A stretch of DNA of 55,953 nt from an uncultured Lachnospiraceae bacterium (GTDB lineage: Bacteria > Bacillota > Clostridia > Lachnospirales > Lachnospiraceae), in assembly GCA_910588565.1 (NCBI GenBank), contig CAJUPF010000011.1, forward strand, positions 1-55,953. The letters run 5' to 3'. A program made the translations under genes and the position numbers. The notes under the pieces are model-generated. The model did not search any database. It was not told where the DNA came from and worked only from the letters and a program-made list of their open reading frames with translations. Positions 17,101 through 23,679 of this stretch are shown in pieces (within the stretch, counting starts at the first letter, position 1; each line of letters starts with the position of its first letter).

Positions 17101-19368
17101 AGCGATACCTGCATGGTGGTATGGGAAGATACCAAGGAAGCTTTAAGCGGAGCTGAAGACAGCCTGCAGGAACTTCAGCAGGTTGAAATACAGGCGGCGG
17201 AGTTTGATTTTGCAAACGCTTGTTTTTCAGAAGCTGTTTTACTTAACCGGAATCCGCAGGCATTGCCTTCCATGCCTGTAATTTCCGGCGACAGCGGCGC
17301 CATACATGTTTCCTGGGTAGAAAATTCAGCGATGGACTGGTTTGGAACCAAAGGAACCAATTCCATTCTGACAAGTACCTATAGCGGCGGTCAATGGAGT
17401 GAACCAGTTGTCTCTTATGATGGAGTGGAAGAAGCAATCCTTTGCCTGGCGTCGGATACAAACGGGCAGGCGTATACTTTGGCATATGCCACGGATGCGG
17501 ACAGAGATTTCGGCACCACATCCGATCAGGAGATATATGTCAATGGGACAAAGATAACAGACAATGATGTGTCGGACAGGAATGTAACATTTGAGAACCA
17601 TGTGTTATATTGGAGCCAGGAAGGCGATATCGTTTACAAGAAGGATATTTCGTCGCCGCAGACAGAGACTGTATTAGGGGAACACAGATTTTCCTATACG
17701 GATTACAGGGTGGTCAGCGACGGCAGTACGGAAGCTGTGCTGTTTTTGACGCCGGACGGATTGAAAAACAGTATTTTGGGCGTGATAAAAACGAAAGAAG
17801 GCTGGAGTGAGCCGATTCAGATCTCCGATCCCAAAGACAGTACGGAAATCACAGATTTTTCCGCCTGCTGGTCAGATGGTACCTTGCAGATGCTTTGCAA
17901 TCGAGTAAATATCAAAGGAGAAATGGATTACGAACATTCGGCTGCAGAGCTCTATGGACAGACGGATCTTGTGCTGACAGAGTATCAGTCCGGCAAATCG
18001 GTCAGCATACAAAACGCAGTCTGCGATTTAGAGGAAATATCTGAAGGATTGATGGAAGTTGCGCTTTTGGTAAAGAATACTTCCATAGAAAATATTGCAG
18101 GCCTGCATGTTGCCGTTACCGATGCAGACGGCCGGATCTTGCAGGAAAGCGATATACAGAACACGATGCAGGCAGGTGAAACTGCTGAAATTCTCTTTCC
18201 TATGATTGTACCGGCAGAGCAAATCGGAAAAACAGTAACCATACAGGCGACGCCGGCAGGCAGCAGCATAACATCACCGGATGGCAGTGTAGATATCGTA
18301 CTTTCTTATGAAGATATTGCAGTGGATAACGCTTACTGGGCGTATGATGGGAATGGAACCGTAACGATTCTTGCGGATGTTAGAAACAACGGGTTTCAAA
18401 ATGCAGAAAATATAAAGGTGAATTTGCGCAAGGGCAGTGTAAGCGGCGATATTTTACAAAGTGCGGTAATTACAAAAATCGAAGCGCAAAGCAGAGCCTC
18501 TATTGGATTTGACGCAATACCGTTTGAAAAAGATACCATGTATTATGTAACGGCAGAAGCGCCGGATACCGACAAAAACGCCGGGAATAACGAGGACTTT
18601 GTAGCGCTGACCGACGATAAAACAGTCAGCGGCCGGACATTGACCGGTATTACGGCAAGCCTTGGAAAAACAAATTATACTGCAGGAGAAACGCTGAAAC
18701 TAACCGATCTTGCAGTGATCGGAACCTATTCTGACGGCAGCCGGTCAAATGTAACAGCAGATGCAGCCATCGATACAAAGTCAGTGAATATGGCGGCGGC
18801 GGGGACATATCAAATCCGTATTTCCTATGAGGGGAAAACTGCTATAATATCGGTTGTTGTAACAAAGGCGGATACGGTACAAAAACCGGATACGAATCCT
18901 CCGGCAGCCGTAACCGCGCCGGCAAAAGGAACCATACTGAAATCAGGCAGCATACAGTATAAAGTTACCAGTAAACCGGGACAGACAGCGACGGTCACAG
19001 TATATAAACATCAGAAAAAAGCGTCGGTGAAAAAAGTAACCATTCCGCCGACTATAACTTCAAATGGCGTGAAATATAAAGTGACGGCAATCCATACAGG
19101 CGTATTCAAAAACGCCAAGAAGCTGCAAAGCGTTGTAATTGGCACAAACATAACTACAATTGGAAAACAGGCGTTTTATGGCTGTAAACAATTAAAGAGT
19201 ATAACGATAAAAACAAAATCATTAAAAAAAGTCGGCAGCAAGGCATTTGGAAAAATCCATGCGAAGGCAGCCTATCAAGTGCCCAAAAAGAAATACAGTG
19301 CGTATAAAAAACTGCTGACGGCAAAGAAAGCAGGCTATGTGAAAACACAGAAAATTAAGAAAGGGTAG
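14140..19368 (+). CDS. Large secreted von Willebrand factor A (VWA) protein with Ig-like domains and an LRR-like C-terminus
   Basis: This 1742-residue protein has a signal peptide ending near 'RISAA' (residue 31). A VWA domain at about 85-290 has an intact MIDAS start 'DVSGSMGG' (Asp91, Ser93, Ser95). A BIG_2 domain sits at about 300-375. A carboxypeptidase-regulatory-like strand region at about 385-445 is followed by a long middle part that I do not recognise. Repeats at about 900-1230 resemble sialidase-type Asp-box strands ('SWSTPAPV', 'QWSEPVVS'). A CARDB-like region is followed by a Big_3-like domain at about 1500-1575. The Lys-rich end, about 1610-1742, includes one or two LRR_5 motifs. 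No sortase signal is seen. VWA domains bind protein ligands through a metal. Its position next to the LRR adhesin suggests a joint surface role. This is inference. Confidence 0.85.
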   Translation: MKMGKRIVSAWLAGCICFLLLFGNGCRISAAETDSAEEEMDQEAIEKAAREDVTIESLDVVYETVDWAVSDEGKRAAAPKARKNEIVLVLDVSGSMGGTPLSQLKKACYNFVDDILAEDPDVGIGIVTFESRVKTYTFDGEYFTNSRSDLRSVIRNLNASGGTAMNAGMAEADNVLQTYGEAAQQYLIVMADGMPNEGAAYSGPGARYEGTEYVDPEGNAFTHSGSPYCSAIYNTFLGIQSEYIIYSLGYFHSLRGTEKQFAATFMNDIQNNGYIEVSDADQIAFSFEGLADNINTDMVSMSVSSLALKPNETKGLSVVFSDAYTSKDREVTWNSKNPAVAAVDAAGTVTAVGEGTAEITASVGGYTAVCKVTVIKEKPSGTLKLNILQNENDQSKDRDNYKKASNAIVTHDGVEYKADSNGQVAVPNYKTGEIQVSKQGFKTRSIAFANLTNNQKIYLQKASDNPSIHAVWVNTVDVLSEDYPVGTESGAISLSVDVDWGNADSGTLQLGQEATFVNFPAGKTTLSVPLYETFDVSKDIYLIAKNAKGNTVKRQLAFMLDSKAAGLDGFEVSFGDDIKLKIPEAVPFLGGSELSLDILQNEILPVTVSVEDGKVKAALGIDIDNTSFDSTTGSDGNKKEEWDSSNACEQLKNLKSNVDDFVKSVKNLKNAKPGSTSSVWDNIKKKYGDDIAKKKGSFGVESDIQVLGYAEGYLDGNKKIQLTEAGLYLVISAKADWSGNMSVMVVVVPVPVYWEASVGGEAKAGFNMSYDAGKKKYVPNGEISAKLEGSVGGGLGNTNIATIGGGGKASISPQIKFYYAKENYFAATLAINAYFKLTALGIYEKTWEPEGLKKEWTIDNGVESIGLAMEEAFDTNELYQAEDYVVADLSYLDASGASMEAVPASNTESGYAQDVLMVQENALSETSPQIKEFEDGKKIAVWFHAPEADVNAVTLYYSYFDGKSWSTPAPVEQDGTPDLNAQLYISGSDTCMVVWEDTKEALSGAEDSLQELQQVEIQAAEFDFANACFSEAVLLNRNPQALPSMPVISGDSGAIHVSWVENSAMDWFGTKGTNSILTSTYSGGQWSEPVVSYDGVEEAILCLASDTNGQAYTLAYATDADRDFGTTSDQEIYVNGTKITDNDVSDRNVTFENHVLYWSQEGDIVYKKDISSPQTETVLGEHRFSYTDYRVVSDGSTEAVLFLTPDGLKNSILGVIKTKEGWSEPIQISDPKDSTEITDFSACWSDGTLQMLCNRVNIKGEMDYEHSAAELYGQTDLVLTEYQSGKSVSIQNAVCDLEEISEGLMEVALLVKNTSIENIAGLHVAVTDADGRILQESDIQNTMQAGETAEILFPMIVPAEQIGKTVTIQATPAGSSITSPDGSVDIVLSYEDIAVDNAYWAYDGNGTVTILADVRNNGFQNAENIKVNLRKGSVSGDILQSAVITKIEAQSRASIGFDAIPFEKDTMYYVTAEAPDTDKNAGNNEDFVALTDDKTVSGRTLTGITASLGKTNYTAGETLKLTDLAVIGTYSDGSRSNVTADAAIDTKSVNMAAAGTYQIRISYEGKTAIISVVVTKADTVQKPDTNPPAAVTAPAKGTILKSGSIQYKVTSKPGQTATVTVYKHQKKASVKKVTIPPTITSNGVKYKVTAIHTGVFKNAKKLQSVVIGTNITTIGKQAFYGCKQLKSITIKTKSLKKVGSKAFGKIHAKAAYQVPKKKYSAYKKLLTAKKAGYVKTQKIKKG

Positions 19369-19371
19369 GAA

Positions 19372-19740
19372 ATGTTTGGCATAAAGAAGAAACTGGCGGA
19401 AGGGAACGAACCATTCCGCCGGTATATAGAAGAATTTCAACATCGCGGACTTTTCCAGGAAGGGAAAATTTCCATTCTGCGGAGAACCACCGGTTTTGAA
19501 AAATCCAGAAATGACAGTACAAAATGTGACGTAGTAGAATTTCGGTGCGGAAAGGGTGCGGCAATTTATTGTCTTGTGATTGCCCATCTGGAAGATGGAA
19601 AAGCAGAAGTCAGACTTTTGGGAAATATCGGCTTTGCAGCTCGATTAGGCGGAGGACGCTCCTGGTATTTGGATGAATATTTAAAATCTTATGATGATAT
19701 AGGGCATTTTTACGCAGCTGAAAATAAAGGAGTGTTTTAA
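19372..19740 (+). CDS. Uncharacterised 122-residue protein coupled to the VWA gene
   Basis: This small protein starts three bases after the VWA stop codon, with a purine-rich 'aagaaagggtagg' just upstream, so its translation is probably coupled. It has no signal peptide or membrane segment. It is predicted to be a mixed alpha/beta soluble protein with a basic N-terminus, a 'CDVVEFRCGKGAAIYCLVI' core strand pair and a Gly-rich turn 'ARLGGGRSW'. I do not recognise a family. Being cytoplasmic in an operon of two secreted giants, it might assist their expression or be unrelated. A bidirectional terminator follows. Confidence 0.7.
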   Translation: MFGIKKKLAEGNEPFRRYIEEFQHRGLFQEGKISILRRTTGFEKSRNDSTKCDVVEFRCGKGAAIYCLVIAHLEDGKAEVRLLGNIGFAARLGGGRSWYLDEYLKSYDDIGHFYAAENKGVF

Positions 19741-19744
19741 ATAA

Positions 19745-19785
19745 AAACAGGGAGAACGTCTGAACCATAAACGTTCTCCCTGTTT
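19745..19785. terminator. Bidirectional terminator between the surface operon and the chemoreceptor gene
   Basis: AAACAGGGAGAACGT (19745-19759) and ACGTTCTCCCTGTTT (19771-19785) pair perfectly over 15 bp. The T-run is best on the minus strand (five T after the stem) and weaker on the plus strand. The flanking genes converge on it. Confidence 0.92.
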
Positions 19786-19794
19786 GATATTTTG

Positions 19795-21780
19795 TTATAA
19801 AGACGCAAGTCTGAACTGATCTACCAGATGTTTTAAATCTGTCGCTTCGGAGGAGAGCTGTTCGCTGGCGGCGGCGCCTTCCTGGGCGGTTGTGCTGTTG
19901 GTTTGAACAACGGCTGCGATCTGGTTGATTCCTTCGGTAACCTGCCAGATGGCATCAGACTGTTCACTGGATACGGAGGAAATCGTATCAATCGAATGGA
20001 CTACATTCTGGATGCTTCCTACAACTTCTGACAGGATATCAGCTGTATTTGCGGCGATTTCCGTACCGGTACGCACAGCGTCTGTCGAGCGTTCAATCAA
20101 TACGGAGGTGTTTTTCGCAGCTTCTGCAGACTTGCTGGCGAGGCTGCGCACTTCTTCTGCAACAACGGCGAACCCTTTGCCTGCGCTGCCTGCCCTGGCT
20201 GCTTCAACAGCTGCATTCAGAGCCAGTAAATTTGTCTGGAACGCAATATCATCGATTGTCTTAAGGATCTTTTCTATTTCATTGGAGCTGGTCTGGATCT
20301 GATCCATAGCGTCCACCAGGCGCTGCATTTTCTGGTTACACAGTGAAACTTCTTCTCCGGTTTCGTGGGTCTGGGTACGGACATCCTGAGCCTCTTTTGC
20401 GGTATTTTTAACCTGATCGGAAATTTCATTGATTTGTGCCGCCAGCTCCTGTACTGCGCTGGCCTGTTCTGTCGTCCCCTGGCTGAGTGTCTGGGCGCTT
20501 GTGGATAACTGGTCACTGGCAGCAGCGACTTCTTCCGCAGAACGGTTTACCTGCATGATAATGCTGCTTAACTCCGTTTTCATATGACGCATGGAGAGCA
20601 GGATATCATGGAAACTGCCGACATAGACGTCTTCATGCTGTGTATGTACATTTAGATTCTGGTTTGCCAGTTCATTCATCAGGTAATTGATATCTTTGAT
20701 AACCATACTTAAGCCTTCAACAAGGGCGGTAGTAGAGTTTGCAAGCATACCAGTTTCGTCTTTGCTGGTTATGTTTGGCATCGGTGTTTCCAGATCGCCT
20801 TTTACAAGAAGCTCCATCCGTTTTGCGCAGGCTTTCATCGGCTTGCTGATGCTGTTGGCCAAAATCAGGGCGATAACAATGGAGATCAATATGGCAGTGA
20901 CAATGACTGCGATATTAATAACCATGGCGTCCCGTGTGGAAGCCAGATAATTTAACTGTGGTGCGGTAACGGCGATGCTCCAGCCGTCCGTATCCTTAAC
21001 CGGAGCATAAGCGGTGAACATTTTGGTCTCGTCTTCTTCCGTATAACTGGTATAGCTTCCAAATCCATTTTCTCCCTGGCGCATGGCGGCATGGATTGCT
21101 GCAAGTTCTTGCAGAGTGGAATCGTTTTGGGCTTCGGCTTCGATATTCTGAACCGTAATCGTATCAAGCGTAATGTCGGCAATGGTATCGCCGGATTTGT
21201 TGATCATATAGGCTCTGCTGTTTTCCCCGATTTGAACAGAAGATACGATATCATTTAAGAATGTTTCATGCGGGACAAAATATACGACGCCGTCAATCGT
21301 GGAACCATAAATTCCTTCCGAATAAAGAGGCGCGGCAACCATAATGGACAATTCGCCTGTAATTTTACTGATCAGCGGTTCAGATACATAGATATTGCCC
21401 TCCAGGGCTTTTTTTACATATTCGCGGTCAGAATAATCTTTTCCATCAAAAATACTGATGCCGTCCATACCGATGATATTTCCACGCTGAAAATTGTGCA
21501 TGGCGGCGCGTTCTTCTATAATGGTCTTTTTTTCTTCCAGTGATACCGCTGAATCCGTCAGCTGCGGAATGCAGCCTGCATCCATGACAGCGTTCTTATA
21601 AGCCATTAGCTCCTGTTCTACGCGTTCTGCCGCCAGAGTTGCAGTTTCACTCATCATATACTCTACAGTGGAAATGGTACTGTTGTAGTTGGGGATAATG
21701 CTGGATACCCCGGATGCAGTTAATGCAACTAAAATGGTCAGAATAAGACATAAGGTTATTTTGGTACGAATGCTTCTCAT
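19795..21780 (-). CDS. Methyl-accepting chemotaxis protein with a dCache-type sensor
   Basis: This 661-residue transmembrane chemoreceptor has a first membrane segment at about 8-28 and an extracellular region of about 250 residues with dCache features ('GISIFDGKDYSDREYVKKAL', 'SEPLISKITGELSIMVAAP'). A second membrane segment at about 285-310 leads into a HAMP domain. The signalling hairpin tip 'IDDIAFQTNLLALNAAVEAARAG' is present in its conserved form. No CheR-binding pentapeptide is seen at the C-terminus ('FRLASL'). dCache domains bind small ligands such as amino acids. The ligand is unknown. No che or flagellar structural genes lie nearby in this window, so it is an orphan receptor here. 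A strong minus-strand promoter lies upstream. Confidence 0.93.
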   Translation of the reverse strand: MRSIRTKITLCLILTILVALTASGVSSIIPNYNSTISTVEYMMSETATLAAERVEQELMAYKNAVMDAGCIPQLTDSAVSLEEKKTIIEERAAMHNFQRGNIIGMDGISIFDGKDYSDREYVKKALEGNIYVSEPLISKITGELSIMVAAPLYSEGIYGSTIDGVVYFVPHETFLNDIVSSVQIGENSRAYMINKSGDTIADITLDTITVQNIEAEAQNDSTLQELAAIHAAMRQGENGFGSYTSYTEEDETKMFTAYAPVKDTDGWSIAVTAPQLNYLASTRDAMVINIAVIVTAILISIVIALILANSISKPMKACAKRMELLVKGDLETPMPNITSKDETGMLANSTTALVEGLSMVIKDINYLMNELANQNLNVHTQHEDVYVGSFHDILLSMRHMKTELSSIIMQVNRSAEEVAAASDQLSTSAQTLSQGTTEQASAVQELAAQINEISDQVKNTAKEAQDVRTQTHETGEEVSLCNQKMQRLVDAMDQIQTSSNEIEKILKTIDDIAFQTNLLALNAAVEAARAGSAGKGFAVVAEEVRSLASKSAEAAKNTSVLIERSTDAVRTGTEIAANTADILSEVVGSIQNVVHSIDTISSVSSEQSDAIWQVTEGINQIAAVVQTNSTTAQEGAAASEQLSSEATDLKHLVDQFRLASL

Positions 21781-22155
21781 GTTATAGTTCCCCCTGTTTT
21801 ACATAGTTTTGATATTCTGGTAAAATAAACCATATTATCAGAAGTCTTTTTGTTAAATTATAGAATTTTTGGCTCTTATTTGTCAACCTTCTCTTACAAT
21901 GTATTTGGAAATGTACGAGTTGTTTCTATAATTTACACTTTTCAAGTATTTCTTGTACATTTTGTGCTATTAGGTGTGAAAAGCAATAATTGTTTATGAA
22001 AATTACAACGAATAAGCGCTGAAATAAACTGGACATGGAAGGAAGGGAATGATAGTATTTTCCTATTATCTTTCAGGCAGCGGTGCCGTGCGGGCTGATT
22101 GATACAATAGATATGGTACGAAAGATACATGGAATGGAACAGAGAGGGGAATATA
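21781..22155. other. Intergenic region between the chemoreceptor and the restriction-modification remnant
   Basis: The 375 bases hold the chemoreceptor promoter and leader at the left. The rest shows no coding pattern. A loose inverted repeat, CTTTTCA (21938-21944) with TGAAAAG (21977-21983), and an isolated plus-strand TATAAT near 21928 without a good -35 were seen. The base composition is AT-rich to about 22020, then changes towards GC-richer sequence. This may mark the left border of the accessory island. Confidence 0.4.
21857..21886 (-). promoter_or_regulatory. Consensus promoter of the chemoreceptor gene
   Basis: On the minus strand TTGACA (complement of 21881-21886) and TATAAT (complement of 21857-21862) are perfect consensus hexamers 18 bases apart. 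The leader to the ATG at 21780 is about 70 bases. Confidence 0.8.
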
Positions 22156-22527
22156 ATGATAACCGGAGAACTGAAAAACAAAATTGACAGTCTATGGGAA
22201 ATGTTTTGGACAGGAGGGTTAACAAATCCGCTGGATGTAAATGACAATGATATTCCGGATATTATTGAAAGATTCCGCAATCGGAATGCAGAAGCAGACA
22301 GAAAACGGACAGACAAGTCTTTTCTGGTGCCAAAGCAGGAGATTGTGGACAACGGATATGATCTTTCGATTAATAAATATAAAGAAGTGGAATATATACC
22401 GATAGAATATCCGCCGGCATCTGAGATAATAGAGAAAATAGAGGAATTGGAAATGCAGATTGCGAAAGAATTTCAGGAGTTAAAAGCGATGCTGCAGTCT
22501 GATGGGGAGCAAGAAGAGAAGGGTTAA
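22156..22527 (+). pseudogene. Internally deleted hsdM (type I DNA methyltransferase subunit) fusion remnant
   Basis: The reading frame encodes 123 residues from an ATG behind GAGAGGGGAA. An in-frame ATG at 22129 has no ribosome site. The first 28 residues ('MITGELKNKIDSLWEMFWTG', 'LTNPLDV') are the conserved HsdM N-terminus. From about residue 30 the sequence jumps to the HsdM C-terminus ('DIIERFRNRNAEADRKRTDK', then 'SINKYKEVEY' and a coiled 'IEELEMQIAKEF'). About 350 residues are missing, including the SAM-binding motif and the NPPY catalytic motif, so it cannot methylate DNA. The joined frame is still open. It may be plain decay, or it may leave a small HsdS- or HsdR-binding peptide, which is speculation. 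Confidence 0.85.
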
Positions 22528-22644
22528 ATGCAGAGATATGGACGAAAAAGGGGGAGATAAACCGGAATTTTCAGGGAAGAAGAGGGCAGGTAAGATGTAA
22601 ATGAATGTGGTAAATGTAAATAAAAGAAAAGGGGAAATGCAGAT

Positions 22645-22860
22645 ATGAATAAGGATTCATTTTCGTTTGTAATTTATATGATTCATGCATGTGCAAATCA
22701 TTGGAAGTATCATCCTTCGGAAGTATATCAAAAGATGAAAAGCGCGAATTGTATTATGGGATTTTTAGTGCCTAATTATGAGATCCTTCACACGCAAAGC
22801 ACGCAGTATGTTGTTGAAGATATAAAAGAATATCTTACTGTAAGGGGGATATCTGTATGA
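22645..22860 (+). CDS. DUF3791-like small protein
   Basis: This 71-residue protein ('SFVIYMIHACANHWKYHPSE', then 'NYEILHTQSTQYVVEDIKEY') has the pattern of the DUF3791 family. That family is common in Clostridia and is usually followed by a DUF3990 gene, as here. An AAAAGGGGAAA site lies upstream. Its last four bases overlap the start of the next frame (ATGA at 22857). Such tight pairs resemble toxin-antitoxin cassettes. DUF3990 is linked by fold to ADP-ribosyltransferases, which would make this the candidate antitoxin. That is inference; no experiment is known to me. Confidence 0.75.
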   Translation: MNKDSFSFVIYMIHACANHWKYHPSEVYQKMKSANCIMGFLVPNYEILHTQSTQYVVEDIKEYLTVRGISV

Positions 22861-23339
22861 TTGTTTATCATGGCTCAAATGTGATTGTAAATCATCCGGA
22901 CGTATAGCATTCTTTTAGGACCCTGGACTTTGGAAAAGGTTTTTATGTAACAACAGTAAGGGAACAGGCTGAGAGATGGGCAAGGAGAAAAGCTGATATA
23001 TCAGGTGCAGATAAGGGAATTGTGAATATTTATCAGATGAAAGAAGAGCTGGACGGGCTGGTTTGTAAGCATTTTGAGAAGGACTTAAACGAATGGATTG
23101 ATTTTGTATGCAGATGCCGTGACAGGGAAAATGATTATCTGCAATATGATTTAATAAAAGGGAAAGTAGCAGACGATAAAGTGTTCAGAGTTGTGGATAT
23201 GTACCATTCCGGTATCTGGGATAAGGAAAGAGCTTTAAAAGAAATAAGGGTTTACCATGATTATGATCAGATTGCTTTTATAATCCAGAAGGCGATGAAT
23301 CAATTGTTATGTTATGAATCATTTTATGAGGTGATGTAG
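22857..23339 (+). pseudogene. DUF3990 gene interrupted by an amber codon
   Basis: From the ATG at 22857 the frame reads 'MIVYHGSNVIVNHPDV', a TAG at 22905-22907, then 'HSFRTLDFGKGFYVTT' and on to 23339. This is a 160-residue DUF3990 protein except for the stop at codon 17. The family's usual start ('YHGS' and 'LDFGKGFY') is split by the stop. A CAG-to-TAG change would explain it. The longest piece after the stop begins with a Met at 23022, without a ribosome site, and lacks the conserved N-terminal core. DUF3990 is thought to be an ADP-ribosyltransferase-like domain, so loss of the intact protein would remove a possible toxin. A sequencing error or suppression is possible but less likely. Confidence 0.8.
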
Positions 23340-23341
23340 AT

Positions 23342-23566
23342 ATGAAGGAAGAAACATTAGAACATGTATATCAGGAAAACCTTGAAGAACGGATTATTGC
23401 ACATCTGGCAGAACAGTGCGATATTTCGTATGAAAAGGCAATGGATATCTACTATAACAGTAAATTGTCTGATAAAATATACATTGGAAAAGAAGGAATA
23501 CAATATTTGGACTATAAGGTATTAGTTCAGATTTTATTTGAAACGGAGCAAGAGTTGTTTGATTGA
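23342..23566 (+). CDS. Uncharacterised 74-residue acidic protein of the DUF3791/DUF3990 cassette
   Basis: It starts two bases after the DUF3990 frame and encodes a soluble acidic protein ('EERIIAHLAEQCDISYEKAM', 'YYNSKLSDKIYIGKEGIQYL', 'VLFE'-like end). I recall similar proteins as the third member of DUF3791/DUF3990 cassettes in gut Clostridia. The helix pattern resembles small toxin-neutralising or adaptor proteins, but no function is known. The start is supported by 'gaggtgatgtagat' just upstream. The frame is open, so this member outlived the inactivation of its neighbour. Confidence 0.7.
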   Translation: MKEETLEHVYQENLEERIIAHLAEQCDISYEKAMDIYYNSKLSDKIYIGKEGIQYLDYKVLVQILFETEQELFD

Positions 23567-23600
23567 GATTTGCAGGGGTAAAAGCAATTCTTTTTCGTGT

Positions 23601-23629
23601 CAATCGTGTCAAATGAATTGACGAGATTG
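23601..23629 (+). promoter_or_regulatory. Putative operator: 12 bp inverted repeat over the -35 box of the AlbA_2 regulator gene
   Basis: CAATCGTGTCAA (23601-23612) and TTGACGAGATTG (23618-23629) are inverted copies matching at 10 of 12 positions, with a 5-base centre. Further half-sites, GTCAATC at 23599-23605 and GATTGAC at 23634-23640, repeat the motif outward in both directions. The array covers the -35 and spacer of the promoter below, as expected for autorepression. Confidence 0.65.
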
Positions 23630-23646
23630 GCGAGATTGACTATAAT
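23618..23646 (+). promoter_or_regulatory. Promoter of the AlbA_2 regulator gene
   Basis: TTGACG (23618-23623), 17 bases, TATAAT (23641-23646). The in-frame ATG at 23647 directly abuts the -10 box, so it cannot be used from this promoter. The transcript would start near 23653, and the start codon at 23680 follows GGGGG. Confidence 0.75.
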
Positions 23647-23679
23647 ATGACTGGAAAGAATGATATGGGGGTATCCAGA

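Noticed and set aside
22905..22907. Amber codon in DUF3990 as a read-through or pyrrolysine codon
   Set aside because: No other evidence of amber recoding was seen in the window, and other genes here use TAG as an ordinary stop. A nonsense mutation in a decaying island is simpler.
23647..23679. ATG at 23647 as the start of the AlbA_2 gene
   Set aside because: It directly abuts the -10 box of a strong promoter, so it would not be on the transcript. 23680 has a GGGGG site and matches the family start.
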